From the NCBI GenBank assembly GCA_900551325.1, contig URVM01000044.1:1-14495 (forward strand): 14,495 bases of DNA. Reading direction: 5' to 3'. This stretch comes from an uncultured Eubacteriales bacterium. GTDB lineage: Bacteria > Bacillota > Clostridia > Lachnospirales > Cellulosilyticaceae. Under the pieces are notes generated by a model that saw nothing but the letters and a program-made list of their open reading frames with translations, made no database searches and had not been told where the DNA came from. Positions within the stretch are counted from its first letter, which is position 1, and every line of letters starts with the position of its first letter. Position numbers and translations under genes: made by a program. Below are positions 1-6,848 of the stretch, piece by piece.

Positions 1-24
1 GGCAGAAAGAATTTTTATTTTTTT

Positions 25-90
25 AGTTGTCTACTTGACGGGTAGCAGTTCACTTTCTTAGTGCGACAACTCCTTTACTATTGTCCTTTT
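25..90. other. Possible structured RNA or DNA element of unknown identity
   Basis: Bases 25-31 (AGTTGTC) are the reverse complement of 65-71 (GACAACT). Between them lie two short hairpins, TACT/GGTA at 32-35 and 41-44 and CACT/AGTG at 51-54 and 60-63, so a three-way junction can be drawn. The GACAA at 65-69 can instead pair with TTGTC at 81-85, which is followed by a T run on the plus strand, so the two pairings exclude each other. I do not recognise a known riboswitch. It could be the right end of an IS200/IS605-type element entering from the left, a leader on the plus strand, or chance. The A run at 18-24 on the outgoing minus strand argues against a terminator for the gene at 97-588. Confidence 0.25.
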
Positions 91-96
91 TTAAAT

Positions 97-588
97 TTAA
101 TAAATAAAAGACTGCATTCCTTTAACTATAATGATAAGTAGACTAACTACTAATAAAAAGTATATAATTTCTTCTCCCTTTTCCCCTGTATGAATATTTG
201 CCACCTTATATTTATACTTGATAAATGGATACAAAAGAGGTACACCTCTTGGATTTAGCATATCTAAAATTAAATGTGAACCATATCCTATGCCAAGCCC
301 CACTCCTATGTAATTGTTACCAAATAATAAATACATAAGCCCCATACAAATAATTACTGCAAGTAGACTATGAGTAGCCTTCCTATGCCCTAGTCTACTA
401 AATGGATAGTGTAAAATTGATACTGTTTGGCTAATTAAACTTTTTGGATGGTCTATATCAGGAAGTAAACTTCCTACTAAAGCACCTGCATAATAACAAG
501 CAAATTGTACTTCTGTCATAGTGAAAAAATGTTGATGGATTACGCTAGCTAATACAACTCCACCTACTAAATGGGTTTTATGAGTCAT
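97..588 (-). CDS. DUF457/YdjM-like membrane-bound metal-dependent hydrolase
   Basis: A 163-residue integral membrane protein of the YdjM/DUF457 family, whose members are predicted metal-dependent hydrolases; the substrate is unknown. Visible family features are His6 near the N-terminus, the PDIDHP motif (Asp44, Asp46, His47), GHRKATHS (His68, His73) and GYGSHLILDMLNPRG (His105, Asp109). These acidic and histidine residues are the likely metal ligands. Hydrophobic segments lie at about residues 30-43, 73-100 and 141-157. The start is set by a GGAGGTG ribosome binding site at 594-600, six bases before the ATG. No partner gene is adjacent: the CAP gene upstream is closed off by a terminator at 670-704. 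Family assignment is good; biochemical function is unproven. Confidence 0.8.
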   Translation of the reverse strand: MTHKTHLVGGVVLASVIHQHFFTMTEVQFACYYAGALVGSLLPDIDHPKSLISQTVSILHYPFSRLGHRKATHSLLAVIICMGLMYLLFGNNYIGVGLGIGYGSHLILDMLNPRGVPLLYPFIKYKYKVANIHTGEKGEEIIYFLLVVSLLIIIVKGMQSFIY

Positions 589-669
589 TTTTTCACCTCC
601 CTTTTTGCTAGTTTATGTTTTGAAAATCTTGTCCTATGCAGTCTAGAAAGGTTTAATTTTTACCCATAA

Positions 670-704
670 AAAATAGAGGCTGCTCAAATAGCAACCTCTA
701 TTTT
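670..704 (-). terminator. Intrinsic terminator after the CAP-domain gene
   Basis: A 15-base-pair stem (670-684 with 690-704) closes on a 5-base loop. The single non-Watson-Crick position is a G-U pair when read on the minus strand but an A-C mismatch on the plus strand, so the hairpin serves minus-strand transcripts. It lies about 120 bases past the stop codon of the CAP gene. Confidence 0.75.
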
Positions 705-826
705 ACAGGATATATATAATATACCTTTTTTTGTATGTAAAATCTACTTTTATGTTGTATTCATTTAATTATAAATTGTTGTCTTATATGTATTGTATTA
801 TTATAGCGTACTACTTTGTAATATCC

Positions 827-1624
827 TTATTTACCAATGAACATTTGTGTCCAGTAGTGACCTTGTGCATCGTATCCAATACCTATATGTGTAAAGCTGC
901 TATTTAAAATGTTAGCACGGTGACCTGGACTATTCATCCATCCTTTTACAACTGCTTCTGGTGTTGGGTAACCTTGAGCAATGTTTTCTCCTGCGCTCTT
1001 ATAGCTTATACCAAATTGTTTAAGCATATCAAATGGTGAACCATAAGTTGGGCTATTATGATCAAAGTAGTTGTTTTTGCGCATATCTGATGATTTAATA
1101 CGTGCTACGTTTCTTACACTTTCATCCATTTGAAGTGGGCTTAAACCATATTTTGCACGTTCTACGTTTACAAGTTCTAATACTTTGTTTTCATAAGCTG
1201 CTTGTGTACTTACTTCTGGTGTTTCTGTACCTGGTTTTTCTGTATCTGGTGTTTCTGTACCTGGTTTTTCTACATCTGGTACTTCTACATCTGGTACCTC
1301 AACATCTGGCACTTCTACATCTGGTACCTCAACATCTGGCACTTCTATATCTGGCACTTCTACATCTGGTATTTCTACGTCTGGTATTTCTACGTCTGGA
1401 CAATCTACTTCTGGTAATTCTACTTCTGGACAGTCTACCTCTGGTAATTCTACTTCAGGGCAATCTAATTCTGGTAATTGAATATTTGGGAAGCAGTTGC
1501 TAGGTTTTTGTACTTTAATAACAGAAATATTTTTATATGTAACTTCTTTCGCATATACTGAACTTGTTGCACCAAGTGCAGTTGCTCCTACTAATAATAA
1601 ACTAAATAATTTTTTTGATTTCAT
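827..1624 (-). CDS. Secreted CAP/SCP-domain protein with acidic pentapeptide repeats
   Basis: A 265-residue exported protein. Residues 1-25 form a Sec signal peptide (KSKK, a hydrophobic core, then VYA before the likely cleavage). Residues 50-139 are an uninterrupted run of about 18 five-residue units of the type xPDVE, first with Cys (Cys55, 65, 75 at exact 10-residue spacing), then VPDVE, then KPGTE/TPDTE. Residues 143-265 form a C-terminal CAP domain like those of Bacillus YkwD, with FDHNSP (His189), GENIAQG (Glu213) and NSPGHRANIL (His235). Bacterial CAP proteins are extracellular and their activity is poorly understood. The start is supported by a GAGGAG ribosome binding site at 1632-1637. 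The gene is monocistronic, with a promoter at 1707-1734 and a terminator at 670-704. No LPXTG or other anchor is seen, so it is either released or held by the acidic stalk or the cysteines. Confidence 0.9.
   Translation of the reverse strand: MKSKKLFSLLLVGATALGATSSVYAKEVTYKNISVIKVQKPSNCFPNIQLPELDCPEVELPEVDCPEVELPEVDCPDVEIPDVEIPDVEVPDIEVPDVEVPDVEVPDVEVPDVEVPDVEKPGTETPDTEKPGTETPEVSTQAAYENKVLELVNVERAKYGLSPLQMDESVRNVARIKSSDMRKNNYFDHNSPTYGSPFDMLKQFGISYKSAGENIAQGYPTPEAVVKGWMNSPGHRANILNSSFTHIGIGYDAQGHYWTQMFIGK
1208..1477 (-). repeat. In-frame 15-bp tandem repeat tract encoding xP[DE]VE units
   Basis: About 18 copies of a 15-base unit within the CAP gene encode the Pro/Asp/Glu/Val-rich spacer between signal peptide and CAP domain. 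The central VPDVE units are the most alike at DNA level. The copies nearest the signal peptide carry Cys and Leu, and those nearest the CAP domain carry Lys, Gly and Thr. Such a tract can gain or lose units by slippage without a frameshift. It also causes long spurious open frames on the plus strand. Confidence 0.92.
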
Positions 1625-1900
1625 AATATGTCTCCTCTTATCGTATCAATTCGGATTCAAAGTTATTACAAACTTGTTTTGTTTTTGTAACATCTCTGTA
1701 ATATTTATTATACACACTTTCTTTATATTTTCAAGCTTTTAAGCCTTCCATATTATTACATCTATTTAAATCCCTTATTTTTAGAGGTTTGTTTTATGAT
1801 TTTTCTAGTTTTATTTGTTACATATTTATTAAATAAATTATCAAATAGCTTATTAACTACCTTCCTATTTCCTACTTTAGCTTTAAACTAATATAAATAA
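1625..1900. other. Intergenic region upstream of the CAP gene
   Basis: AT-rich stretch with no credible gene on either strand. The part next to the CAP gene holds its ribosome binding site, a leader of about 75 bases and a promoter-like sequence at 1707-1734. From about 1740 to 1890 I see nothing recognisable. The HAD-gene terminator closes the other side. Confidence 0.6.
1707..1734 (-). promoter_or_regulatory. Predicted sigma-A promoter of the CAP gene
   Basis: On the minus strand a TTGAAA (-35) and a perfect TATAAT (-10) are separated by 16 bases. Transcription would start near 1700, giving a leader of about 75 bases before the ATG at 1624. Confidence 0.6.
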
Positions 1901-1933
1901 AAAATGGCCTTCTCTAAAGAGGAAGGCCATTTT
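1901..1933 (-). terminator. Intrinsic terminator after the HAD phosphatase gene
   Basis: The stem AAAATGGCCTTC pairs with GAAGGCCATTTT, with a short further TCT/AGA pairing toward the loop. On the minus strand it runs into TTTTTTATTTAT. It lies 24 bases after the stop codon of the gene at 1957-2739. Confidence 0.88.
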
Positions 1934-1956
1934 ATCTTATATAAATTATATACAAT

Positions 1957-2739
1957 TTATTTATCCAAACATCTTTCTTTAATAATTTCTAATACCTTAC
2001 CTGATGGCGCAATATGCTTCCCATAGACCTTCATTTCTTGTGGTGCATGTTCCATTATATAGCTCTCTTCAACTTCTTGTAACATAGATACATCGTTAAA
2101 GTAATCTCCAAATGCCATACATTCTTCTTTTTCTAATCCGTATTTTTCTCTTAAGAATTTAACACCTTCACCTTTACTTGTATGTAAGCTACCTATATCT
2201 ACCCAATTCTTGCCTGATACAGTAATAGCAAAATGCTCTCCCCAAGTTTCTTTTAATAAAGTTTCTATTTCTTTTGTAATACCATTTTTATGATAGAGGG
2301 CTATTTTAATAATATCCTCTTTAATTTCATTACTATCTGTTATATTTGTAATGCTATGATAGTATTTTGTTATTTCTTCTTCAAAGGCTTCATCTGTAGT
2401 CATATTATAAGCTGTATCTTTACAGCAAATAAGCATCTGTATTCCTTCTATTTGTTTGCCTGTTTCTATAGCACCTTTTGCCTTTTCCTTATCTAAGTAA
2501 GTTACACCTATTTCCTCACCTTGATATTTAATAATAGCTCCATTATCTGCTATAACATAAATATAATCTAATACTTCACGAAAATCATTTTCTACTGTAA
2601 TCCCTTGTCTGCCTGTAGCTACAGCAAATTTTATATTTTTCTTATGTAATGCACCAATTACATCAAATGTTTCTTTTGAAATACTCCCATCTGGTAAAGC
2701 GAGTGTACCATCTAAATCGGATACAATGAGTTTAATCAT
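1957..2739 (-). CDS. Cof-type HAD-IIB family phosphatase
   Basis: A 260-residue cytoplasmic phosphohydrolase of the haloacid dehalogenase superfamily, Cof/YwpJ subtype, acting on small phosphorylated metabolites; the substrate cannot be predicted. All four HAD motifs are present: DLDGT (Asp8 nucleophile, Asp10), the Thr of ATGRQG, Lys in HTSKGEG, and GDYFND for Mg2+ binding near the C-terminus. The cap domain sits between motifs II and III, as in type IIB. An in-frame ATG 13 codons upstream at 2778 exists, but AGAGGTGG at 2745-2752 is correctly spaced only for the ATG at 2739, and the shorter protein begins like the family (MIKLIVSDLDGT). It is divergent from the gene at 2823 and is followed closely by its own terminator. 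Confidence 0.9.
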   Translation of the reverse strand: MIKLIVSDLDGTLALPDGSISKETFDVIGALHKKNIKFAVATGRQGITVENDFREVLDYIYVIADNGAIIKYQGEEIGVTYLDKEKAKGAIETGKQIEGIQMLICCKDTAYNMTTDEAFEEEITKYYHSITNITDSNEIKEDIIKIALYHKNGITKEIETLLKETWGEHFAITVSGKNWVDIGSLHTSKGEGVKFLREKYGLEKEECMAFGDYFNDVSMLQEVEESYIMEHAPQEMKVYGKHIAPSGKVLEIIKERCLDK

Positions 2740-2785
2740 TTTTGCCACCTCTTTTTGTATTCTACTTTTTTGTATCATAAACCTT

Positions 2786-2794
2786 TGCTATAAT
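2786..2794 (+). promoter_or_regulatory. Predicted extended -10 promoter for the YiiX-like/propeller pair
   Basis: TGCTATAAT is an extended -10 element with no good -35, which is typical of such promoters. Transcription would begin near 2801, just before the AGGAGGA ribosome binding site at 2810-2816. Its position also means the upstream in-frame ATG at 2793 lies inside the promoter and cannot be the start. The divergent HAD gene is only about 50 bases away, so the two promoters must nearly overlap. Confidence 0.55.
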
Positions 2795-2822
2795 GTGGAT
2801 AATGGAGTTAGGAGGAGAAAAA

Positions 2823-3659
2823 ATGCAAAAATTTAAATTACCTTTATACATTTTCTCTACTGTATTAGGTCTTGCACTCATTATCTATATATTATTAGGT
2901 TTTCACGCTGCTAACAATATGTTTTATTCACCACAAGTTAGCCCTATTTCTATAGAAGCTATATTGGATCAAGCTAGTTTTTCTGAAGCAGATTATACTA
3001 CCCTCTATGAACAAACTGGTATCGCCAAACCTATAGTGGATATGTTGAAACAACAATCTGATTTTAAATCAAAAATGCTTAAGTTTCAATCCAACTACTT
3101 TAAAAAACAAAATGTAGTAAAAACTAAAATGACTCCTTTTACAAATATTGATCAAGTTCATAACGAAAAAGGTGAGATGGTTAAAGTCTTCGACCTTGCC
3201 CCCTATGAAAACGGCTATATCTTCCTTACTAAATCTACTTATACTTATAACTGGCGACATGGACATGCTGGCATAGTTATTGATAGTGTACGTGGTAAGA
3301 CTCTAGAATCACTTGAGCCTTTTACCCTTAGTATGGAACAAGATGCTTCTTGGTGGGAATATAGACCTACCTTTAAGATGATGCGTCTTAAAGATGTAGA
3401 TCAAGCTTATTTAGACCAAATTGCTCTCTTTGCCGAGACTTATATGAAAGATATTCCTTATAATATCTTAGCCATGAAAACAAATAAAACTGTTCCAAGT
3501 AGTACCCATTGTTCTCACATTGTATGGCATACCTTTAAACACTTTGGTATTGATCTTGATAGCTCTGGTGGAATATTTGTCTCTCCTGGCGACCTTGCTC
3601 GTAGTCCTTATTTAGAAACTTTACAAATATATGGTTTCGATCCAAATAAAAAATGGTGA
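2823..3659 (+). CDS. Membrane-anchored YiiX/YycO-like permuted papain-fold hydrolase
   Basis: A 278-residue protein resembling the permuted NlpC/P60 group (YiiX/YaeF/YycO, PF05708-like), cysteine hydrolases that cleave amide bonds in cell-wall or lipid-linked substrates. One membrane segment at residues 7-27 makes it a probable signal-anchored extracytoplasmic enzyme. The permuted order is visible: the histidine motif RHGHAGIVID (His146/His148) comes first, and the cysteine motif SSTHCSHIVWHTF (Cys230) comes second, followed by SPGDLARSPYLE, typical of this group. The ATG at 2823 is chosen for the AGGAGGA ribosome binding site. It is the first gene of a two-gene unit; the next start lies seven bases past its stop. 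The true substrate is unknown. Confidence 0.75.
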   Translation: MQKFKLPLYIFSTVLGLALIIYILLGFHAANNMFYSPQVSPISIEAILDQASFSEADYTTLYEQTGIAKPIVDMLKQQSDFKSKMLKFQSNYFKKQNVVKTKMTPFTNIDQVHNEKGEMVKVFDLAPYENGYIFLTKSTYTYNWRHGHAGIVIDSVRGKTLESLEPFTLSMEQDASWWEYRPTFKMMRLKDVDQAYLDQIALFAETYMKDIPYNILAMKTNKTVPSSTHCSHIVWHTFKHFGIDLDSSGGIFVSPGDLARSPYLETLQIYGFDPNKKW

Positions 3660-3666
3660 TATGTAT

Positions 3667-4719
3667 ATGCAAACAAAGCTAAAAAGGAAGCTACTCCTTC
3701 CAATCTCACTTAGTTTTTTTATATTTATCTTAGTTATCCTCATAACTATAGATAGACAACCTAAGTTATACACAGAATTGATTATAAATACACAAAATAA
3801 TGTGGATTTGAGTGATATTTCCTTATTTTATACTGATGTTGATTATAATAGTATTAAATCTTATTCATTAACCCCTACAGGTCTTAATGAACATAAGGCA
3901 AACTACATCCCTTATTCTGAAGGTTTTATGGAGAAAAATACATTTAAATCCTATAAAAAATTATTAGAGGCAAGTGGTATGTCCCTTACCTCTAGCTTTC
4001 AAACTTATTATGAAACAGATGAATTTGTCTTCTTTGCATTTCCAGGTGATTTAAGTAGTTTTAGGATTTTAGAAAAAGTTACAAATAAAGTATATTCCCC
4101 CAAGTTTTCTTCAAATACCTATATAGCCCCTATGTATGTTTCTCATATGGTAGTTGTAGATAATAAACTTATTATTTTAGCTGGTGAAGCTAGAAGTTAT
4201 CATGGTCTTATTTATGTAATAGACCTAGCTACCGGGGACGTATCCCACAGTAAACGTTTAGAGACTCACCCTTCTGCTTTAGATACTTCTCACTATACTT
4301 TAACTAGTGATGGAAAGGCTCTATGGATTGCTGGTGAAGCTTTACAAGTATATGATCCACTAAAAGATGAGGAAACTACCTATCCTATGCCCTATACCCT
4401 TACAGGTGTTACCAGTGACAAGGAAACTATATGGGCTTACAATATGATGGGTGCTGAGTTAAAGGGCGTATTACTAAATACCCATTCCCTATCTTCTACG
4501 CCTACAAGTATAAGTCTTACTTTACCTACAACGACTTGTAAGCTTGTAGACTTAAGTTTACAAGACTCTACATTAGCTCTTGCACTCTATGATGAAGGGG
4601 CATCTTACTTTAAACAATATATAGTCCTATATGACTTAAATACTCACACTATGACCTATTGTTTAGGTATAGGTGATACCTCTCCTCTTATATTGGCAGA
4701 TATAGACTTTACTCATTAA
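3667..4719 (+). CDS. Membrane-anchored protein, probable beta-propeller, function unknown
   Basis: A 350-residue protein I do not recognise by family. Residues 4-8 are basic (KLKRK), followed by a single hydrophobic segment to about residue 28, so it is probably anchored with its bulk outside the membrane. The remainder is rich in beta-strand and hydroxyl residues with recurring blade-like patterns such as VVDNKLIILAGE, GLIYVIDLATGDV, GKALWIAGEALQVYD and YIVLYDLNTHTM, which suggest a beta-propeller. There are no visible catalytic motifs. GGTGA at 3654-3658 is well placed for the ATG at 3667; 3661 is a possible alternative. The start sits seven bases after the stop of the hydrolase gene, so translation is probably coupled and a joint role at the envelope is likely. 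Confidence 0.7.
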   Translation: MQTKLKRKLLLPISLSFFIFILVILITIDRQPKLYTELIINTQNNVDLSDISLFYTDVDYNSIKSYSLTPTGLNEHKANYIPYSEGFMEKNTFKSYKKLLEASGMSLTSSFQTYYETDEFVFFAFPGDLSSFRILEKVTNKVYSPKFSSNTYIAPMYVSHMVVVDNKLIILAGEARSYHGLIYVIDLATGDVSHSKRLETHPSALDTSHYTLTSDGKALWIAGEALQVYDPLKDEETTYPMPYTLTGVTSDKETIWAYNMMGAELKGVLLNTHSLSSTPTSISLTLPTTTCKLVDLSLQDSTLALALYDEGASYFKQYIVLYDLNTHTMTYCLGIGDTSPLILADIDFTH

Positions 4720-4812
4720 ACTTGCTAAATAGATACGTTTGCTTCATGAAAATAAACTATGATAAAGTGGATGACTAGGCTATAGCAATAACTATTACCC
4801 TTACCCATATAG

Positions 4813-4861
4813 AAAAGCCCTATGAAACTAGTATACAATTTCTAGTTTTCATAGGGCTTTT
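4813..4861. terminator. Bidirectional terminator between convergent genes
   Basis: A near-perfect stem of about 19 base pairs, AAAAGCCCTATGAAA-CTAG against its complement with one bulge, has T-rich flanks on both strands. It sits between the stop of the plus-strand propeller gene (4719) and the stop of the minus-strand transporter gene (4933), and can end both transcripts. Confidence 0.85.
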
Positions 4862-4932
4862 ATCTCTTAGGTCTAATCAATGCTGACTGACAATAATCTC
4901 TTTTTTATTAGGATTATTAAATATTAATTTTA

Positions 4933-6483
4933 CTATGCACTTTGTTTTTTCTTATTTAATCTGCTTAATATGTAGAGCATTACCACTAATAATAAGATTG
5001 AACTTCCTAAAGTAAGCCACATATTAGCTGTAAATCCTGCTACAAGGTATCCTACAAAGCAGCAACCTGCTACTACTAATGTATATGGAATTTGTGTAGA
5101 TACATGATCAATGTGATTACATCCTGCTCCTGTAGAAGAAAGGATAGTTGTATCTGAAATTGGTGAACAATGATCTCCAAATACAGCACCTGCTAGTGTT
5201 GCTGCGAGTGTTGCAGTAAGAAGTTCTGGTGCTACTGCTGCACAAATCATAGTTACAATAGGAATCAAAATACCAAATGTTCCCCATGATGTTCCCATAG
5301 CAAAAGCAAGTCCACCTGCTACAAGAAAGACAATACCAGGAATAATAGCTGGTGGCATATTAGACTGTGCTACTAAACCACCTACGAATTCTCCTGTATT
5401 TAAAAGATCTCTACATACTCCACTAATTGTCCATGCAAGTGTTAAGATGATAAAAGCACCTACCATTGATTTTACCCCAATACCTATACCATCTGTAAAT
5501 TCTTTGAAACTAATAACTCTACGTGGTACGAATAAAAGGAATGCTACAATAAGTGCACCAAATCCTGCAATAGCAAGAGCACTTCCTGCATCTGTATTTC
5601 CAAAACCTTCTGCTATAGTCATACCACCTTCAAAATATCCACCTACATAAAGCATAGACAATACTGCAAATACAATAAGTGAAAGAATAGGAATAACAAG
5701 ATCAAATACTCTACCTTTAGAAGAAATTTTCACTCTAGAAAGTTCGTCTTCTTCCTCAGCTTCTACTACATTACTGTTACTTCCATTACCTTCTCTCGCT
5801 GCTCTTTCAAATTTAGCCATAGGACCAAATTCAATATTTGTAGCACAAACTATCACAACCATAATTAAAGTTAAAATAGCATATAAGTTATAAGGAATTG
5901 TTGCCATAAAGGTTTCCATTCCATTAAGAGGTACCCCATTTACCTCAAGCCCACTCATTTGTGAAATAACAGAAGCTGCCCAAGATGAAATAGGTGCAAT
6001 AATACAAATTGGTGCTGCTGTAGCATCAATAATATATGCTAACTTAGCTCTAGATACGCCATGTTTATCTGCTACTGGTCTCATAACTGTACCAATAGTT
6101 AAACAGTTAAAGTAATCATCTATGAAGATAAGTCCACCTAGTAAGGCTGTACCAAGCTGTGCACCTCTTCTAGATTTAATTTTATTTCCTGCCCACTCAC
6201 CGTAAGCTTTTGAACCACCTGCCATTGTAATAACTGCTACAAGTGCTCCTAGAAAACCTAAAAATAAAATAATGGATGCATTATCTCCTAACTTCTCGGC
6301 CATTAAAGCAAATGTTACATCTAAAGCTTTAACAATACCTCCGCCAGTATTAAACGCATAAATTAATGTTCCTGATAAAATCCCTACAATAAGTGATGAA
6401 ATAACCTCTTTTGTCACTAAGGCTAATGTGATAGCTATAATAGGGGGCAAAATAGATAACCACCCAATGTCAATTGCTTCCAT
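4933..6483 (-). CDS. NhaC-family transporter; probable lysine permease (LysW-like)
   Basis: A 516-residue inner-membrane transporter with about 11-12 hydrophobic segments and the typical NhaC superfamily stretches, for example LGGLIFIDDYFNCLTIG, FAMGTSWGTFGILIPI and GDHCSPISDTTILSSTGAG. By homology alone it would be called a Na+/H+ antiporter. The leader carries a lysine riboswitch, and lysine-riboswitch-linked NhaC relatives in other Firmicutes have been proposed as lysine transporters (LysW), so lysine uptake coupled to Na+ or H+ is the better prediction. The charged stretch at about residues 233-250 (rich in Asn, Glu and Asp) is a cytoplasmic or external loop. The ATG at 6483 has a GGGAGA ribosome binding site. 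It is monocistronic and attenuated by the riboswitch terminator at 6521-6553. Confidence 0.88.
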   Translation of the reverse strand: MEAIDIGWLSILPPIIAITLALVTKEVISSLIVGILSGTLIYAFNTGGGIVKALDVTFALMAEKLGDNASIILFLGFLGALVAVITMAGGSKAYGEWAGNKIKSRRGAQLGTALLGGLIFIDDYFNCLTIGTVMRPVADKHGVSRAKLAYIIDATAAPICIIAPISSWAASVISQMSGLEVNGVPLNGMETFMATIPYNLYAILTLIMVVIVCATNIEFGPMAKFERAAREGNGSNSNVVEAEEEDELSRVKISSKGRVFDLVIPILSLIVFAVLSMLYVGGYFEGGMTIAEGFGNTDAGSALAIAGFGALIVAFLLFVPRRVISFKEFTDGIGIGVKSMVGAFIILTLAWTISGVCRDLLNTGEFVGGLVAQSNMPPAIIPGIVFLVAGGLAFAMGTSWGTFGILIPIVTMICAAVAPELLTATLAATLAGAVFGDHCSPISDTTILSSTGAGCNHIDHVSTQIPYTLVVAGCCFVGYLVAGFTANMWLTLGSSILLLVVMLYILSRLNKKKQSA

Positions 6484-6520
6484 AGTTGTCTCCCTTCAGT
6501 CTCTAAAATTATTTTAATAA

Positions 6521-6553
6521 CAAAAAAAGCCTTGAGCAGATCACTCAAGACTT
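6521..6553 (-). terminator. Riboswitch-controlled intrinsic terminator
   Basis: AAGTCTTGAG pairs with CTCAAGGCTT (one G-U pair), followed on the minus strand by seven T residues. It lies between the lysine aptamer and the transporter start, about 40 bases before the ATG, and is the expression platform that stops transcription when lysine is bound. Confidence 0.9.
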
Positions 6554-6619
6554 CATTTTATTCTCCGATAGGGTATATACCAAACTTTTGGTAATGCCCT
6601 CCTTTAACAAATTAGCTTT

Positions 6620-6793
6620 CGTGATAGCTCCCCACAAATAGAATTTGTGACAGTGTTATACATATTCTATATAACCCCAACGTAATAGTCTTAAAGCATT
6701 AACTATCCGTTTCGGCGAATTCTCCTTTTTGTTTGCTTCACTGTGCTTAACTCCACAAACATACTATTAGAAATCGCAACCTCTATCTACTTC
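6620..6793 (-). promoter_or_regulatory. Lysine riboswitch (L-box aptamer)
   Basis: On the minus strand the leader has the conserved L-box landmarks in order: GATAGAGGTTGCGA, AGTATG, TTTGTGGAG, AAGGAGAATTCGCCGAA, CTGTCACAAA and GGGGAGCTATCACG. The P1 helix is closed by GATAG (6783-6787) and CTATC (6623-6627). The order and spacing match the Bacillus lysC leader as I remember it. It senses lysine and, with the terminator at 6521-6553, should shut off the NhaC-type gene when lysine is plentiful. Further on, a TACCAAA/TTTGGTA hairpin (6578-6593) and a second CTATC (6567-6571) lie between aptamer and terminator and may take part in switching. Confidence 0.93.
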
Positions 6794-6816
6794 GTATTTA
6801 ATTGTTATTTACGTAT

Positions 6817-6845
6817 ACTATATAACATAAGTCAAGGAAAGTAAA
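6817..6845 (-). promoter_or_regulatory. Predicted promoter of the lysine riboswitch transcript
   Basis: TTTACT (-35, 6840-6845) and TATAGT (-10, 6817-6822) are separated by 17 bases on the minus strand. Transcription would start near 6810, about 20 bases before the aptamer. A TTGACT at 6830-6835 also lies here but has no -10 at good spacing. The promoter sits just beyond the ndk stop codon, so the transporter can be transcribed apart from ndk. Confidence 0.55.
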
Positions 6846-6848
6846 GTA

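Noticed and set aside
1208..1477. CRISPR-like array
   Set aside because: The 15-base period is continuous, in frame and without spacers, so it is a coding repeat.
1102..1503. Plus-strand open frames of 133 and 71 residues rich in Leu, Phe, Trp and Tyr
   Set aside because: They are antisense shadows of the 15-bp repeats in the CAP gene. They lack ribosome binding sites, and the repeat period explains the absence of stops.
4892..4920. Second hairpin (AATAATC/GATTATT) before the transporter stop
   Set aside because: Only seven AT-rich pairs with a long loop; the hairpin at 4813-4861 is far stronger and sufficient.
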